Shown: piece by piece, positions 48,487 through 59,850 of the stretch
Numbering within the stretch: the first letter of the stretch is position 1
Layout of the letters: every line of letters starts with the position of its first letter
Assembly (NCBI RefSeq): GCF_900184035.1
Contig: NZ_FXWP01000010.1
Span: 248,001 to 312,000 of the forward strand
Reading direction: 5' to 3'
DNA: 64,000 nucleotides
Origin: Kosakonia pseudosacchari
GTDB lineage: Bacteria; Pseudomonadota; Gammaproteobacteria; Enterobacterales; Enterobacteriaceae
Notes under the pieces: generated by a model
What the model saw: the letters and a program-made list of their open reading frames with translations, nothing else
Told to the model about the DNA's origin: nothing
Database searches by the model: none
Made by a program: the position numbers and the translations under genes

Positions 48487-49386
48487 ATGTCGTACATCAA
48501 TTACAACCATCTTTATTATTTCTGGCATGTCTATCGGGAAGGCTCCGTCGTTGGCGCGGCGGAGGCGCTCTTTCTGACGCCGCAAACCATCACCGGGCAG
48601 ATCAAAGCGCTTGAAGATCGCTTACAGGGCAAGCTTTTTAAGCGTAAAGGAAGAGGGCTGGAACCTACCGAGCTGGGCGCGCTGGTTTTCCGCTACGCCG
48701 ACAAAATGTTTACTCTGAGCCAGGAGATGCTCGACATCATTAACTACCGCAAAGAGTCGAACCTGCTGTTTGATGTTGGCATCGCCGATGCGCTCTCGAA
48801 AAAACTGGTAAGCGGTATTCTCGATGCGGTTGTGCAGGAGGGGGAGCAGATTCACTTGCGCTGCTTTGAATCCACCCATGAACTGCTACTGGAACAGTTG
48901 AGCCAGCATCAGCTTGATATGATTATCTCTGACTGCCCTATCGATTCCACGCAGCAGGAAGGGCTGTTCTCGGTAAAAATTGGCGAGTGCAGCGTCAGTT
49001 TCTGGTGCAGCGATTCATCGCTCAAAAAACCGTTTCCGGCTTGCCTGGAAGAACGACGCCTGTTGATACCCGGCCGTCGTTCAATGCTTGGTCGTAAGCT
49101 ACTGAACTGGTTTAACGCGCAGGGATTGCAGGTGGAAATATTGGGTGAGTTTGATGATGCGGCGCTGATGAAAGCCTTTGGTGCGGCGCATAACGCCATT
49201 TTTGTTGCACCGACGTTATATGCGGATGACTTCTATGCTGACGATCGCATGGTAGAAATCGGTCGGGTGGAAAACGTGATGGAGGAGTACCACGCCATTT
49301 TCGCAGAACGGATGATCCAGCATCCGGCGGTACAGCGTATCTGTAATCGGGATTACGCCGCGCTTTTTACACCCGCGCAGAAATAA
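48487..49386 (+). CDS. nhaR: transcriptional activator NhaR
   Basis: 299-residue LysR-family regulator with an N-terminal winged helix-turn-helix (about 5-65: [25 protein letters not shown]) and a C-terminal periplasmic-binding-like effector domain. It activates nhaA in response to Na+, and osmC and pgaABCD in E. coli. It is 21 nt after nhaA on the same strand, and ends in a terminator shared with rpsT. Confidence 0.96.
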   Translation: MSYINYNHLYYFWHVYREGSVVGAAEALFLTPQTITGQIKALEDRLQGKLFKRKGRGLEPTELGALVFRYADKMFTLSQEMLDIINYRKESNLLFDVGIADALSKKLVSGILDAVVQEGEQIHLRCFESTHELLLEQLSQHQLDMIISDCPIDSTQQEGLFSVKIGECSVSFWCSDSSLKKPFPACLEERRLLIPGRRSMLGRKLLNWFNAQGLQVEILGEFDDAALMKAFGAAHNAIFVAPTLYADDFYADDRMVEIGRVENVMEEYHAIFAERMIQHPAVQRICNRDYAALFTPAQK

Positions 49387-49411
49387 AAAAACCCGCCGAA
49401 GCGGGTTTTTT
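49385..49411. terminator. bidirectional terminator nhaR/rpsT
   Basis: AACCCGC (49390-49396) and GCGGGTT (49401-49407) with loop CGAA, flanked by A and T runs. It lies between convergent nhaR and rpsT. Confidence 0.93.
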
Positions 49412-49433
49412 CACAAAGCCAACAACGTAGCGA

Positions 49434-49718
<285 letters not shown>

Positions 49719-49744
49719 CTATATGGACAATTCAAAGGCCGGGG

Positions 49745-49773
49745 AATATGCCCTTTTCGCCTTCTTTTGTCAA
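49745..49773 (-). promoter_or_regulatory. rpsT sigma-70 promoter
   Basis: On the minus strand, TTGACA (49773-49768) and CATATT (49750-49745) are separated by 17 nt, a near-consensus promoter about 40 nt upstream of the rpsT start codon. It corresponds to the proximal rpsT promoter of E. coli. The 326-nt gap 49698-50023 also carries the ribF promoter and no credible gene. Confidence 0.75.
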
Positions 49774-49965
49774 TGGATTTGTGCAAATAAGCGCCGTTAA
49801 AGTACAACGCTCGTTACGTATTGATGGCGCAGGATTCTAACAGCTTGCGTGTCGCGAATACAGCTTTTCCGCCAGAAAAATCGTTATCTAAGGCAGATTT
49901 TCATGGCACAGGTAGACAGCCCGATGAAATCCTTCCCCTTTCTGCGTTGTTAAGGCAATCGTCGG

Positions 49966-49994
49966 TTAACGTCGCCCGCTGTACAAGGTATAAT
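49966..49994 (+). promoter_or_regulatory. ribF-operon promoter
   Basis: TTAACG (49966-49971) and a perfect TATAAT (49989-49994), 17 nt apart, 30 nt before the ribF ATG. Likely drives ribF-ileS-lspA and possibly fkpB-ispH. Confidence 0.65.
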
Positions 49995-50023
49995 CCGACG
50001 ATTTTCACTGTTTTGAGCCAGAC

Positions 50024-50965
50024 ATGAAGCTGATACGCGGCATACATAATCTCAGCCAGGCACCGCATGGGTGTGTGCTGACTATTGGTAATTTCGATGG
50101 TGTGCATCGTGGCCATCAGGCGCTATTGCAAGGGCTTGGCGCCGAAGGGCGCGCCCGTGGCCTGCCGGTGGTCGTGATGATTTTTGAGCCGCAGCCGCTG
50201 GAGTTGTTCGCCGGGGAAAAAGCCCCTGCGCGATTGACCCGCTTGCATGAAAAGCTGCGCTTGCTGGCCGATTGCGGCGTGGACTACGTGCTCTGCGTGC
50301 GCTTTGATCGCCGTTTTGCGGCGCTCACTGCACAAACGTTTGTCAGCGATTTGCTGGTTGAACGACTTGGTGTGAAATTCCTCGCCGTCGGCGACGATTT
50401 CCGTTTTGGCGCTGGTCGCCAGGGGGATTTCTTGTTATTACAGAAGGCCGGTGAAAAGTACGGTTTCAGCGTCACCAGTACGCAAACCTTCTGCCAGGGC
50501 GGCGTACGTGTGAGCAGCACGGCAGTACGGCAAGCGCTGGCGGAAGATAACCTGGAACTGGCTGCAAATTTACTGGGGCACCCCTTTACCATTTCCGGGC
50601 GCGTTGTGCACGGCGATGAACTGGGGCGCACCATTGGTTTCCCGACGGCGAATTTACCGCTGCGCCGTCAGGTCTCCCCGGTCAAAGGGGTGTATGCGGT
50701 CGAAGTGGCTGGACTGGGCGATACTGTCCTTCCCGGCGTTGCCAATATTGGTACTCGCCCAACCGTCGCGGGTGTGCGCCAGCAACTGGAAGTGCATTTG
50801 CTTGACGTTGTAATGGATCTCTACGGACGCCATATAGATGTAGTACTGCGTAAAAAATTACGTAATGAACAGCGATTTGCCTCGCTTGACGAACTGAAAG
50901 CGCAAATCGCCCGAGATGAGGTAGCGGCCCGCGACTTTTTTGGGCTATCTAAACCGGCTTCTTAA
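50024..50965 (+). CDS. ribF: bifunctional riboflavin kinase / FAD synthetase
   Basis: 313-residue enzyme that makes FMN and then FAD. The N-terminal adenylyltransferase has TIGNFDGVHRGHQALL (about 21-36) and SSTAVRQAL. The C-terminal flavokinase has GRTIGFPTANL, GVYAVEV and NIGTRPTV. Length equals E. coli RibF. First gene of a five-gene co-directional cluster, with 45 nt to ileS. Confidence 0.97.
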   Translation: MKLIRGIHNLSQAPHGCVLTIGNFDGVHRGHQALLQGLGAEGRARGLPVVVMIFEPQPLELFAGEKAPARLTRLHEKLRLLADCGVDYVLCVRFDRRFAALTAQTFVSDLLVERLGVKFLAVGDDFRFGAGRQGDFLLLQKAGEKYGFSVTSTQTFCQGGVRVSSTAVRQALAEDNLELAANLLGHPFTISGRVVHGDELGRTIGFPTANLPLRRQVSPVKGVYAVEVAGLGDTVLPGVANIGTRPTVAGVRQQLEVHLLDVVMDLYGRHIDVVLRKKLRNEQRFASLDELKAQIARDEVAARDFFGLSKPAS

Positions 50966-51010
50966 GGCCTGGTGGTATTAATCAAACCGAAATACGGAAC
51001 CGAGAATCTG

Positions 51011-53827
51011 ATGAGTGACTATAAATCTACCCTGAATTTGCCGGAAACAGGGTTCCCGATGCGTGGCGATCTCGCCAAGCGCGAACCGGGAATGCTGGCG
51101 CGTTGGACTGATGATGACCTGTACGGCATCATCCGTGCGGCGAAAAAAGGCAAAAAAACCTTCATTCTGCATGATGGCCCTCCATATGCGAATGGCAGCA
51201 TTCATATTGGTCACTCGGTTAACAAAATTCTCAAAGACATTATTGTGAAGTCCAAAGGACTCGCAGGATTTGACTCGCCTTATGTTCCGGGATGGGATTG
51301 CCACGGTCTGCCGATCGAGCTGAAAGTGGAGCAGGAATATGGCAAACCGGGGGAGAAGTTTACCGCCGCCGAATTCCGCGCTAAATGCCGTGAGTACGCC
51401 GCCACACAGGTTGATGGCCAGCGTAAAGACTTTATCCGCCTCGGTGTATTAGGCGACTGGTCGCACCCTTACCTGACCATGGATTTCAAAACCGAAGCCA
51501 ATATCATTCGCGCGCTCGGTAAAATCATCGGTAACGGCCATTTGCTGAAAGGTGCCAAACCGGTGCACTGGTGCGTCGACTGCCGCTCTGCACTGGCAGA
51601 AGCGGAAGTGGAGTACTACGACAAAACGTCTCCGTCTATTGACGTCGCGTTCCACGCGGTCGACCAGAACGCAGTAAAAGCTAAATTTGGTGCGTCTAAC
51701 GTTAATGGCCCAATTTCGCTGGTTATCTGGACCACCACGCCATGGACGCTGCCTGCGAACCGCGCAATTTCTCTTTCTCCGGAATTTGAGTATGCGCTGG
51801 TGCAGATTGACGGACAGGCGCTGATCCTGGCGAAAGATCTGGTCGATAGCGTGATGAAACGCATCGGCGTTGCTGATTATTCGGTGCTGGGTACGGTAAA
51901 AGGTTCCGAACTGGAGCTGACGCGCTTTAAACACCCGTTCCTCGACTTCGACGTTCCGGCGATCCTCGGCGATCACGTTACGCTGGAAGCCGGTACCGGC
52001 GCGGTGCATACCGCAGGCGGCCACGGCCCGGATGACTACACCATTAGCCTGAAATACAGCCTGGAAATCGCCAACCCGGTTGGCCCGGATGGTACCTATC
52101 TGCCAGGAACTTATCCGACGCTGGATGGCGTTAACGTCTTTAAAGCGAACGATTTGATCGTGGCGCTGCTGACAGAAAAAGGTGCGCTGCTGCACGTGGA
52201 AAAAATGCAGCATAGCTACCCGTGCTGCTGGCGTCACAAGTCGCCGATCATCTTCCGCGCGACGCCGCAGTGGTTCGTTAGCATGGATCAGAAAGGGCTG
52301 CGCGCGCAGTCGCTGAGTGAAATCAAAGGCGTGCAGTGGATCCCGGACTGGGGCCAGGCGCGTATCGAATCGATGGTTGCTAACCGCCCGGACTGGTGTA
52401 TTTCTCGTCAGCGCACCTGGGGTGTGCCGATGTCTCTATTCGTACATAAAGACACCGAAGAGCTGCATCCGCGCACGCTGGAATTGATTGAAGCCGTTGC
52501 CAAACGCGTTGAAGTTGACGGTATTCAGGCATGGTGGGATCTCGACCCGCGCGACATCATGGGCGACGATGCCGATAACTATGTCAAAGTGCCGGATACG
52601 CTGGACGTCTGGTTTGACTCCGGTTCAACCCACGCCTCTGTTGTTGATGTGCGCCCGGAATTCGTCGGTCATGCAGCCGATATGTATCTGGAAGGTTCAG
52701 ATCAGCATCGCGGCTGGTTTATGTCCTCGCTGATGATCTCCACGGCGATGAAAGGCAAAGCGCCGTACCGCCAGGTGTTAACGCACGGCTTCACCGTTGA
52801 TGGTCAGGGACGCAAAATGTCCAAATCCATCGGCAACACCGTTTCACCGCAGGACGTGATGAACAAACTCGGCGCGGATATTCTGCGTCTGTGGGTCGCA
52901 TCTACCGACTACACCGGTGAGATGGCGGTTTCCGACGAGATCCTCAAACGTGCCGCCGACAGCTATCGCCGTATCCGTAACACCGCTCGCTTCCTGCTGG
53001 CGAACCTGAACGGTTTCGATCCGGCAAAAGATATGGTGAAACCGGAAGAGATGGTGGTGCTGGATCGCTGGGCGGTGGGTTGCGCGAAAGCGGCACAGGA
53101 AGACATCGTTAAAGCCTACGAATCCTATGACTTCCATGAAGTAGTGCAGCGCCTCATGCGCTTCTGCTCTATCGAAATGGGTTCGTTCTATCTCGATATC
53201 ATCAAAGACCGTCAGTACACCGCGAAAGCGGACAGTGTGGCACGTCGTAGCTGCCAGACCGCGCTGTATCACATCTGTGAAGCGCTGGTGCGCTGGATGG
53301 CACCGATCATGTCCTTCACCGCCGATGAGATCTGGGGTTATCTGCCCGGTTCCCGCGAGAAATATGTGTTTACCGGTGAATGGTATGAAGGTCTGTTCGG
53401 CCTGGCTGACAGCGAAGCGATGAACGATGCCTTCTGGGACGAGCTGCTGAAAGTACGTGGCGAAGTGAACAAAGTTATTGAGCAGGCACGCGCCGACAAA
53501 AAAGTCGGTGGTTCGTTGGAAGCGGCGGTGACGCTCTTTGCCGAGCCGGAACTGGCAGCGAAGCTGACTGCGCTGGGTGAGGAATTGCGATTTGTCCTGT
53601 TGACCTCCGGCGCGAAAGTTGCGGATTATGCCAGCGCTTCTGCGGATGCACAGCAGAGCGAGCTGCTCAAAGGGCTGAAAGTCGCATTGAGCAAAGCCGA
53701 AGGTGAGAAATGCCCGCGCTGCTGGCATTACACCACCGATGTCGGTCAGGTGGCGGAACACGCAGATATTTGCGGACGCTGTGTAAGCAACGTCGCCGGT
53801 GACGGCGAAAAACGTAAGTTTGCCTGA
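51011..53827 (+). CDS. ileS: isoleucyl-tRNA synthetase
   Basis: 938-residue class I synthetase. The signature HIGH is in [11 protein letters not shown] (about 62-72) and KMSKS near 600. The CP1 editing domain has TTTPWTLP (about 241) and His 333 and Asp 342, and the C-terminal zinc motif CPRCW...CGRC is near 900. At codon 336 the usually conserved HTAPGHG reads HTAGGHG. ATG 51011 ([15 protein letters not shown]) gives exactly the E. coli length; the frame from 50972 is spurious. The stop overlaps the lspA ATG (TGATG). Confidence 0.97.
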   Translation: MSDYKSTLNLPETGFPMRGDLAKREPGMLARWTDDDLYGIIRAAKKGKKTFILHDGPPYANGSIHIGHSVNKILKDIIVKSKGLAGFDSPYVPGWDCHGLPIELKVEQEYGKPGEKFTAAEFRAKCREYAATQVDGQRKDFIRLGVLGDWSHPYLTMDFKTEANIIRALGKIIGNGHLLKGAKPVHWCVDCRSALAEAEVEYYDKTSPSIDVAFHAVDQNAVKAKFGASNVNGPISLVIWTTTPWTLPANRAISLSPEFEYALVQIDGQALILAKDLVDSVMKRIGVADYSVLGTVKGSELELTRFKHPFLDFDVPAILGDHVTLEAGTGAVHTAGGHGPDDYTISLKYSLEIANPVGPDGTYLPGTYPTLDGVNVFKANDLIVALLTEKGALLHVEKMQHSYPCCWRHKSPIIFRATPQWFVSMDQKGLRAQSLSEIKGVQWIPDWGQARIESMVANRPDWCISRQRTWGVPMSLFVHKDTEELHPRTLELIEAVAKRVEVDGIQAWWDLDPRDIMGDDADNYVKVPDTLDVWFDSGSTHASVVDVRPEFVGHAADMYLEGSDQHRGWFMSSLMISTAMKGKAPYRQVLTHGFTVDGQGRKMSKSIGNTVSPQDVMNKLGADILRLWVASTDYTGEMAVSDEILKRAADSYRRIRNTARFLLANLNGFDPAKDMVKPEEMVVLDRWAVGCAKAAQEDIVKAYESYDFHEVVQRLMRFCSIEMGSFYLDIIKDRQYTAKADSVARRSCQTALYHICEALVRWMAPIMSFTADEIWGYLPGSREKYVFTGEWYEGLFGLADSEAMNDAFWDELLKVRGEVNKVIEQARADKKVGGSLEAAVTLFAEPELAAKLTALGEELRFVLLTSGAKVADYASASADAQQSELLKGLKVALSKAEGEKCPRCWHYTTDVGQVAEHADICGRCVSNVAGDGEKRKFA

Positions 53828-54327
53828 TGAGTAAATCGATCTCTTCAACAGGGCTGCGCTGGCTGTGGCTGGTGGTGGTCGTGCTGATTATCGATCTGGG
53901 CAGCAAATACCTGATCCTCCAGAACTTTGCTCTGGGGGATACGGTATCGCTGTTCCCGTCGCTTAATTTGCACTACGCGCGTAATTATGGCGCGGCATTC
54001 AGTTTTCTGGCGGACAGCGGCGGCTGGCAGCGCTGGTTCTTCGCGGGTATCGCTATCGGTATCTGCGTGGTGCTGGCGGTGCTGATGTATCGCGCTAAGG
54101 CCTCGCAAAAACTGAACAATATCGCCTATGCGCTGATCATTGGCGGCGCGCTGGGTAATTTGTTTGATCGCCTGTGGCATGGTTTTGTCGTCGATATGAT
54201 CGATTTTTATATGGGCGACTGGCATTTTGCTACCTTTAACCTTGCCGATACCGCAATTTGTATTGGCGCGGCGCTGATTGTGCTGGAAGGTTTCCTGCCC
54301 TCAACGGCCGCGAAGAAACAAGCATAA
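53827..54327 (+). CDS. lspA: lipoprotein signal peptidase
   Basis: 166-residue inner-membrane aspartic peptidase (signal peptidase II) that cleaves the signal peptide of diacylglyceryl-modified prolipoproteins. Four hydrophobic segments; the catalytic aspartates lie in [18 protein letters not shown] and [11 protein letters not shown]. Starts within the ileS stop codon by one base, so translation is coupled. Confidence 0.97.
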   Translation: MSKSISSTGLRWLWLVVVVLIIDLGSKYLILQNFALGDTVSLFPSLNLHYARNYGAAFSFLADSGGWQRWFFAGIAIGICVVLAVLMYRAKASQKLNNIAYALIIGGALGNLFDRLWHGFVVDMIDFYMGDWHFATFNLADTAICIGAALIVLEGFLPSTAAKKQA

Positions 54328-54343
54328 GCAAACCGCTTTGTAG

Positions 54344-54369
54344 GCCCGGTTAGCCAATGGCTGCCGGGC
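54344..54369 (+). repeat. hairpin lspA-fkpB
   Basis: GCCCGG (54344-54349) and CCGGGC (54364-54369) form the outer stem, with inner AGCC/GGCT pairing, in the 74-nt gap. No T-run follows, so it may be a stability or processing element. Confidence 0.6.
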
Positions 54370-54401
54370 AATACAACACGAAAACATAAAGAGCAACCTG
54401 C

Positions 54402-54872
54402 ATGTCTAAATCCGTACAGAGCGATAGCGCGGTGCTGGTGCACTTCACGCTTAAGCTCGAAGATGGCTCTCTTGCCGAGTCAACCCGCAACAATGGCAAA
54501 CCGGCGCTGTTTCGTCTTGGCGACGGTTCACTCTCCGAAGGACTGGAACAACATCTGCTTGGCCTGAAAGCCGGGGAGAAAAAAGTCTTTTCTCTGGAGC
54601 CAGACGCCGCATTCGGCACGCCGAGCCCGGATCTGATTCAGTACTTCTCGCGCCGTGAATTTATGGATGCCGGTGAGCCGGAAGTCGGTGCGATTATGCT
54701 CTTTACCGCAATGGACGGCAGCGAAATGCCGGGCGTGATCCGTGAAGTCAACGGCGATTCGATTACCGTTGATTTTAACCATCCGCTGGCGGGCCGAACC
54801 GTTCATTTTGATATCGATGTGCTGGAAGTTGATCCGGCACTGGAGGAAACAAATGCAGATCCTGTTGGCTAA
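54402..54872 (+). CDS. fkpB: FKBP-type peptidyl-prolyl isomerase FkpB (SlpA-like)
   Basis: 156-residue SlyD-like FKBP with an insert-in-flap domain; prolyl isomerase and weak chaperone in the cytoplasm. The FKBP core runs about 8-60 and 125-149, with an IF domain between them ([14 protein letters not shown]). It is seven residues longer than the 149-residue E. coli protein, because its stop lies 20 nt inside ispH, giving an ETNADPVG tail. Confidence 0.95.
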   Translation: MSKSVQSDSAVLVHFTLKLEDGSLAESTRNNGKPALFRLGDGSLSEGLEQHLLGLKAGEKKVFSLEPDAAFGTPSPDLIQYFSRREFMDAGEPEVGAIMLFTAMDGSEMPGVIREVNGDSITVDFNHPLAGRTVHFDIDVLEVDPALEETNADPVG

Positions 54873-55803
54873 CCCGCGCGGTTTTTGCGCCGGCGTTGAC
54901 CGCGCTATCAGCATTGTTGAAAACGCGCTGGCTCTCTACGGCGCGCCGATTTATGTGCGCCATGAAGTGGTGCATAACCGCTATGTTGTCGATAGCCTGC
55001 GCGAACGGGGCGCAATCTTTATTGAGCAAATCAGCGAAGTGCCGGATGGCGCGATCCTGATTTTCTCCGCGCACGGCGTCTCTCAGGCGGTGCGTAACGA
55101 AGCGAAAAGCCGCGATTTGACTGTTTTTGACGCCACCTGTCCGCTGGTTACCAAAGTGCATATGGAAGTGGCGCGTGCCAGTCGTCGCGGTGAAGAAGCG
55201 ATTCTGATAGGTCACGCAGGGCATCCGGAAGTGGAAGGCACCATGGGGCAGTACAGCAACCCGAAAGGGGGCATGTACCTGGTTGAATCGCCGGAAGATG
55301 TCGACACGCTGAATATCAAAGACGCGGGCAAACTGTCGTTTATGACGCAAACCACGCTCTCCGTCGACGATACGTCAGATGTGATTGACGCGTTGCGTGC
55401 GCGTTTCCCGCAGATTGTCGGCCCGCGCAAAGACGATATTTGCTACGCCACCACCAACCGTCAGGAAGCGGTGCGCGCGCTGGCGGAACAGGCGGAAGTG
55501 GTGCTGGTGGTCGGTTCGAAAAACTCCTCTAACTCTAACCGCCTGGCCGAGCTGGCACAGCGGATGGGGAAAGCGGCGTATCTCATCGACGACGCTTCTG
55601 ATATTCAGGAAGCATGGGTAGACGGTATTAACTGCGTTGGCGTTACCGCCGGGGCCTCCGCGCCGGATATCCTGGTGCAAAATGTTATTGTCCGCTTGCA
55701 GGAATTGGGCGGCGGCGAAGCGATCCCGCTGGAAGGGCGCGAAGAGAATATTGTCTTCGAAGTGCCAAAAGAGCTGCGGGTGGATGTTCGCGAAGTCGAA
55801 TAA
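54853..55803 (+). CDS. ispH: 4-hydroxy-3-methylbut-2-enyl diphosphate reductase
   Basis: 316-residue iron-sulfur enzyme, last step of the MEP isoprenoid pathway, yielding IPP and DMAPP. The three cluster cysteines are in RGFCAG (residue 12), DATCPLV (about 96) and the [18 protein letters not shown] NCVGV (about 197 region). The catalytic Glu is in [11 protein letters not shown] 54853 ([15 protein letters not shown]) has GGAGG upstream and overlaps fkpB by 20 nt. Followed by a strong terminator. Confidence 0.97.
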   Translation: MQILLANPRGFCAGVDRAISIVENALALYGAPIYVRHEVVHNRYVVDSLRERGAIFIEQISEVPDGAILIFSAHGVSQAVRNEAKSRDLTVFDATCPLVTKVHMEVARASRRGEEAILIGHAGHPEVEGTMGQYSNPKGGMYLVESPEDVDTLNIKDAGKLSFMTQTTLSVDDTSDVIDALRARFPQIVGPRKDDICYATTNRQEAVRALAEQAEVVLVVGSKNSSNSNRLAELAQRMGKAAYLIDDASDIQEAWVDGINCVGVTAGASAPDILVQNVIVRLQELGGGEAIPLEGREENIVFEVPKELRVDVREVE

Positions 55804-55829
55804 CGTTTTACGCGAAGCTTTATGCGAAG

Positions 55830-55855
55830 ATGCCAGACTGAGTCTGGCATTTTTT
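55830..55855 (+). terminator. ispH terminator
   Basis: ATGCCAGAC (55830-55838) and GTCTGGCAT (55842-55850), 3-nt loop, then five T. Ends the ribF-ispH cluster. Confidence 0.94.
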
Positions 55856-55879
55856 ATGGATAATTTTTGTGGAGGCGTT

Positions 55880-56794
55880 ATGCGTTTACCCATGATTCTC
55901 GACACCGATCCCGGTATCGATGATGCCGTTGCCCTTGCCGCCGCGCTGTTCGCGCCACAGTGCGATCTCAAACTTATCACCACCGTTGCAGGTAATGTTT
56001 CGCTGGAAAAAACTACCCGCAATGCGCTGCAACTACTGAATTTCTGGCATGCGGATATCCCGCTGGCGCAGGGGGCGGCAACACCACTGTTGCGCCCGCT
56101 ATATAGCGCCGCTGACGTACATGGCGAGTCCGGTATGGATGGCTACGATTTTATTGAACATCAGCGTCAGCCATTGGCTATTCCTGCTTTTCAGGCCATG
56201 CGTGACGTACTGCTGGCTTCGCCGGAACCGGTAACGCTGGTCACTATCGGCCCGTTAACCAACATTGCGCTATTGTTAACACACTACCCGGAGTGCCAGT
56301 TCAATATTCGCCGCCTGGTGATGATGGGCGGTTCTGCCGGGCGCGGCAATTTTACGCCCAATGCCGAATTCAATATCGCCATCGATCCCGAGGCCGCTGC
56401 GCGCGTGTTTACTAGCGGGCTGGAGATCGTGATGTGCGGGCTGGATGTGACTAATCGCGCGACGTTGACACCGGAATATCTGGCGGCGCTACCAGCGCTC
56501 AACAACACCGGCAAAATGTTGCATGCCCTGTTTAGCCATTACCGTAGCGGCAGCATGGCAACCGGGCTGCGGATGCATGACCTTTGCGCTATCGCCTGGC
56601 TGGCACGTCCGGAACTGTTTACGCTGAAATCCTGCTTTGTTGCGGTGGAAACGCAGGGGCAATACACCACCGGAACCACGGTAGTGGATATTGAAGGCAA
56701 ACTGGGACTGCCGCCCAATGCGCAAGTTGCGCTGGATATCGATGTCGACGGCTTCCGTCACTGGGTGGCTGAAGTGCTGGCGCTGGCTCCCTGA
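55880..56794 (+). CDS. rihC: ribonucleoside hydrolase RihC
   Basis: 304-residue nucleoside hydrolase that cleaves purine and pyrimidine ribonucleosides to base and ribose. The calcium-binding, catalytic [11 protein letters not shown] motif is at residues 8-18. GGSAGRGN and the C-terminal [10 protein letters not shown] histidine-aspartate motif are present. ATG 55880 is preceded by GGAGG; the frame starting at 55637 lies in ispH. Its 3-prime end overlaps the convergent LysR gene by 37 nt. Confidence 0.95.
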   Translation: MRLPMILDTDPGIDDAVALAAALFAPQCDLKLITTVAGNVSLEKTTRNALQLLNFWHADIPLAQGAATPLLRPLYSAADVHGESGMDGYDFIEHQRQPLAIPAFQAMRDVLLASPEPVTLVTIGPLTNIALLLTHYPECQFNIRRLVMMGGSAGRGNFTPNAEFNIAIDPEAAARVFTSGLEIVMCGLDVTNRATLTPEYLAALPALNNTGKMLHALFSHYRSGSMATGLRMHDLCAIAWLARPELFTLKSCFVAVETQGQYTTGTTVVDIEGKLGLPPNAQVALDIDVDGFRHWVAEVLALAP

Positions 56795-57690
56795 GCGGCC
56801 ATTTTCTCTGTCAGGTAATCGATCATTGCCCGCATTCTGGCGGGCATATGCTGGTTACGCATCCACAGCAACCACAGTTCACCGCTATAGCTGCTGATGA
56901 ATTCCCACTCGGGTAACACTTGCACAATCTCGCCACGGCTCAGCGCGTGTTGCGCGGTAAAGAGCGGAAGGCTGCCAATCCCCAAATGTCGTTTTACGGC
57001 ATCCAGGCGGACACCGGTATGGTTAGCCGCATAGCGCCCTTGTGTGGTGATAGTTTCTGTTTTCCCGGCGCGACGGAATTTCCAGCGCGCATCCGCTGGC
57101 GTTTCGCCAAGGCTAATACAGCTATGTTCGCGCAGCGCCAGTGGTTGTAATGGCGTACCGTTGCGGCGCAGGTATTCTGGGGTCGCGCAAATGACATGCG
57201 TTACCGGCATTAATGCTCTGCCATACAGGCCTGGAGAGGGGGAGTGGGTTATGCGTAACGCCAGATCAACACCGCCATCAATCAAATCAATGTAGCGATC
57301 TTCGAGACGTAAACAGATATCCACTTGCGGGTAGCGCTGTAGAAATTCGGGGATCAGCGGATGGATAACAAAACTGCCCACCGCTTTGGGCACGCTGATA
57401 GTCAGCTTACCTTGTGCGATTTGTTGTGCGCTGCTACCGGAATCTATTGCCTGGCGAGCGGCGTCAAGCATGTCCAGCGCATGTTCATAGACACTTTTCC
57501 CCGTCTCGCTAAGCGCCAGTTTACGTGTCGTTCGGTGCAACAGTTTGCTGCCTAACTCGCGCTCAAGACGCGATACGCTGCGGCTGATAGCGGAAGGTGT
57601 GGCACCGGAAACCCGCGCAGCGGCGGAAAAACTGCCTTGTTCTACGATCAACACAAAGGTAGCAAGGTCGGGAAGCAGAGAAAGATTCAT
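56758..57690 (-). CDS. LysR-family transcriptional regulator
   Basis: 310 residues from ATG 57690 ([29 protein letters not shown]). The winged helix-turn-helix (about 1-60, [20 protein letters not shown]) is typical of the family, and the effector domain (about 90-300) is of the CrgA/DhcR-like subgroup. The frame extends 40 codons farther upstream, over the promoter region of the divergent gene, and that extension is rejected. Divergent to the AlaX-like gene 93 nt away, so it probably controls that gene and itself. Effector unknown. Confidence 0.9.
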   Translation of the reverse strand: MNLSLLPDLATFVLIVEQGSFSAAARVSGATPSAISRSVSRLERELGSKLLHRTTRKLALSETGKSVYEHALDMLDAARQAIDSGSSAQQIAQGKLTISVPKAVGSFVIHPLIPEFLQRYPQVDICLRLEDRYIDLIDGGVDLALRITHSPSPGLYGRALMPVTHVICATPEYLRRNGTPLQPLALREHSCISLGETPADARWKFRRAGKTETITTQGRYAANHTGVRLDAVKRHLGIGSLPLFTAQHALSRGEIVQVLPEWEFISSYSGELWLLWMRNQHMPARMRAMIDYLTEKMAAQGASASTSATQ

Positions 57691-57742
57691 TTGTGCATAC
57701 CAGGCAAAGGTGCAATGAATACATGCAGGATTATCGCTTTGG

Positions 57743-57759
57743 GAGTATGAAATATACTC
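57743..57759. promoter_or_regulatory. palindrome in the LysR/alaX intergenic region
   Basis: GAGTAT (57743-57748) and ATACTC (57754-57759) form a perfect 6-bp inverted repeat around GAAAT, in the 93-nt gap between the divergent genes. A candidate binding site for the LysR regulator. It does not fit the T-N11-A rule exactly. Confidence 0.4.
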
Positions 57760-57783
57760 TTCTTCTTTAGAGGAGAACAGCCG

Positions 57784-58413
57784 ATGACAGAACGTCTTTA
57801 TTACACCCACGATGCGCTGGAATGCACCGCCCGATTAATACGCACTAGCCTGCAGGATGATGGCCGTTATGCGGTGGTGCTGGATCAGACCCTTTTTCAC
57901 CCACAGGGCGGTGGGCAGCCCGCGGATACAGGCTGGATCAATGGCGTCGTGGTTGAAAGTGTCCTTCAGCAAGATGACGAGATTATTCATCTCCTGGCCC
58001 AACCCTTGCCCCGCGAGGAGGTCACTTTACAGGTAGATGCGGTTTCCAGGGCGCTACACACCCAGTTACACTCCGCCGGGCATTTGATTGGTTATGCGGG
58101 AGAGTTGCATGGCTGGCAACCGATTAAAGCGCACCACTGGCCGGGAGAAGGGCGGATTACATTTAACGCAACCGACAGTGCCAGCGTGCCTGATATTGAT
58201 GCGCTCAGCGAGCACATCGCGCGCTGGCAGGCGGCTGCATTGCCTCGCATTGTTACCTTCGACGCGGGACGTCGCACCGTGCGTTTTGGCGATCTTCCCG
58301 CCTATGGCTGCGGCGGAACCCATGTCCCCTCGCTGGCGGCGCTTGGTCAAGTGGTTATCAGTAATATTAAAATCAAAAAAGGTCAGCTTATTGTGTATTA
58401 CACGGTGCAATGA
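57784..58413 (+). CDS. AlaX-like alanyl-tRNA editing protein
   Basis: 209-residue stand-alone homologue of the AlaRS editing domain. The N-terminal part has the FHPQGGGQPADTGWI motif (about 38-52). The zinc-ligand motifs are HTQLH (92-96) and CGGTH (176-180), as in AlaX trans-editing factors that hydrolyse Ser-tRNA(Ala) or Gly-tRNA(Ala). An AGGAGAA ribosome site precedes ATG 57784. E. coli K-12 has no gene here. Substrate specificity cannot be read from sequence; it might act on another mischarged tRNA or a D-aminoacyl product. Confidence 0.87.
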   Translation: MTERLYYTHDALECTARLIRTSLQDDGRYAVVLDQTLFHPQGGGQPADTGWINGVVVESVLQQDDEIIHLLAQPLPREEVTLQVDAVSRALHTQLHSAGHLIGYAGELHGWQPIKAHHWPGEGRITFNATDSASVPDIDALSEHIARWQAAALPRIVTFDAGRRTVRFGDLPAYGCGGTHVPSLAALGQVVISNIKIKKGQLIVYYTVQ

Positions 58414-58559
58414 GCCTTTCTGAACGCGCGCTTCGTCGTATCATGCCTTTTACTGATATTTCCGGCTGTATATCATTAATTTCTTATTATCGGTGTTTTC
58501 GGCTGGTGGCCCCGACACGGGCTGGTTAATCTGGAAACGATTCTTACGCATTTTTTTAA

Positions 58560-59396
<837 letters not shown>

Positions 59397-59447
59397 GGTT
59401 TATTACCCATCGTGATGTGGTTGTTGCAGTCATAATCAGTTGATTGC

Positions 59448-59478
59448 AAAGGGCAATATTTTATTGCCCTTTTATTTT
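59448..59478 (+). terminator. dapB terminator
   Basis: AAAGGGCAATA (59448-59458) and TATTGCCCTTT (59462-59472) with a TTT loop, followed by a T-rich run. Lies in the 454-nt gap between dapB and carA. Confidence 0.93.
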
Positions 59479-59615
59479 TCCTTTTTCATCCTTCATTTTA
59501 TACAAACCTGCCATAATCTCTGTTTATCTACCTGTTTTATGTTTCTCAATTGTAAATTTTGACCATCTGGTCTACTTTTTTGATATCCGCCGTTAGAAAA
59601 TGCAATTTTCTCAGC

Positions 59616-59819
59616 GCGCAAGCGTTTTCCCGCTGAGTTTATCTGATCTTTTTATCGATTAAATCCAGTAAAAAGGGGCAGTGGCGTAAAAGAATAAGAA
59701 AAATACCGGAGAAAAGTTGACTTTTAACCGACATCTCTCCAGAATGCCGCCGTTTGCCAAAAATCCACGGCAAGCAAATTTGCATTGATTCAGGCTCTCA
59801 ATATGAATTAATATGCAAA
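59616..59819 (+). promoter_or_regulatory. carAB control region: PurR-like box, P1, arginine-repressor box
   Basis: Three parts are visible. GCGCAAGCGTTTTCCC (59616-59631) resembles the PurR operator. TTGACT (59717-59722) and CAGAAT (59740-59745), 17 nt apart, match the distal carAB promoter P1, which responds to pyrimidines. TATGAATTAATATGCAAA (59802-59819) fits the ARG box closely and overlies the region of P2. The order matches E. coli carAB, so joint control by purines, pyrimidines and arginine is expected. Confidence 0.75.
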
Positions 59820-59850
59820 TAAAGTGAGTGAATATTCTCTGGAGGGTGTT

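Noticed and set aside
49821..50027. 68-codon frame between rpsT and ribF, in the position of E. coli yaaY
   Set aside because: The translation does not resemble YaaY as I remember it, and it overlaps the ribF promoter.
52844..53848. 334-codon antisense frame within ileS
   Set aside because: Shadow of a conserved gene; no recognisable domain.
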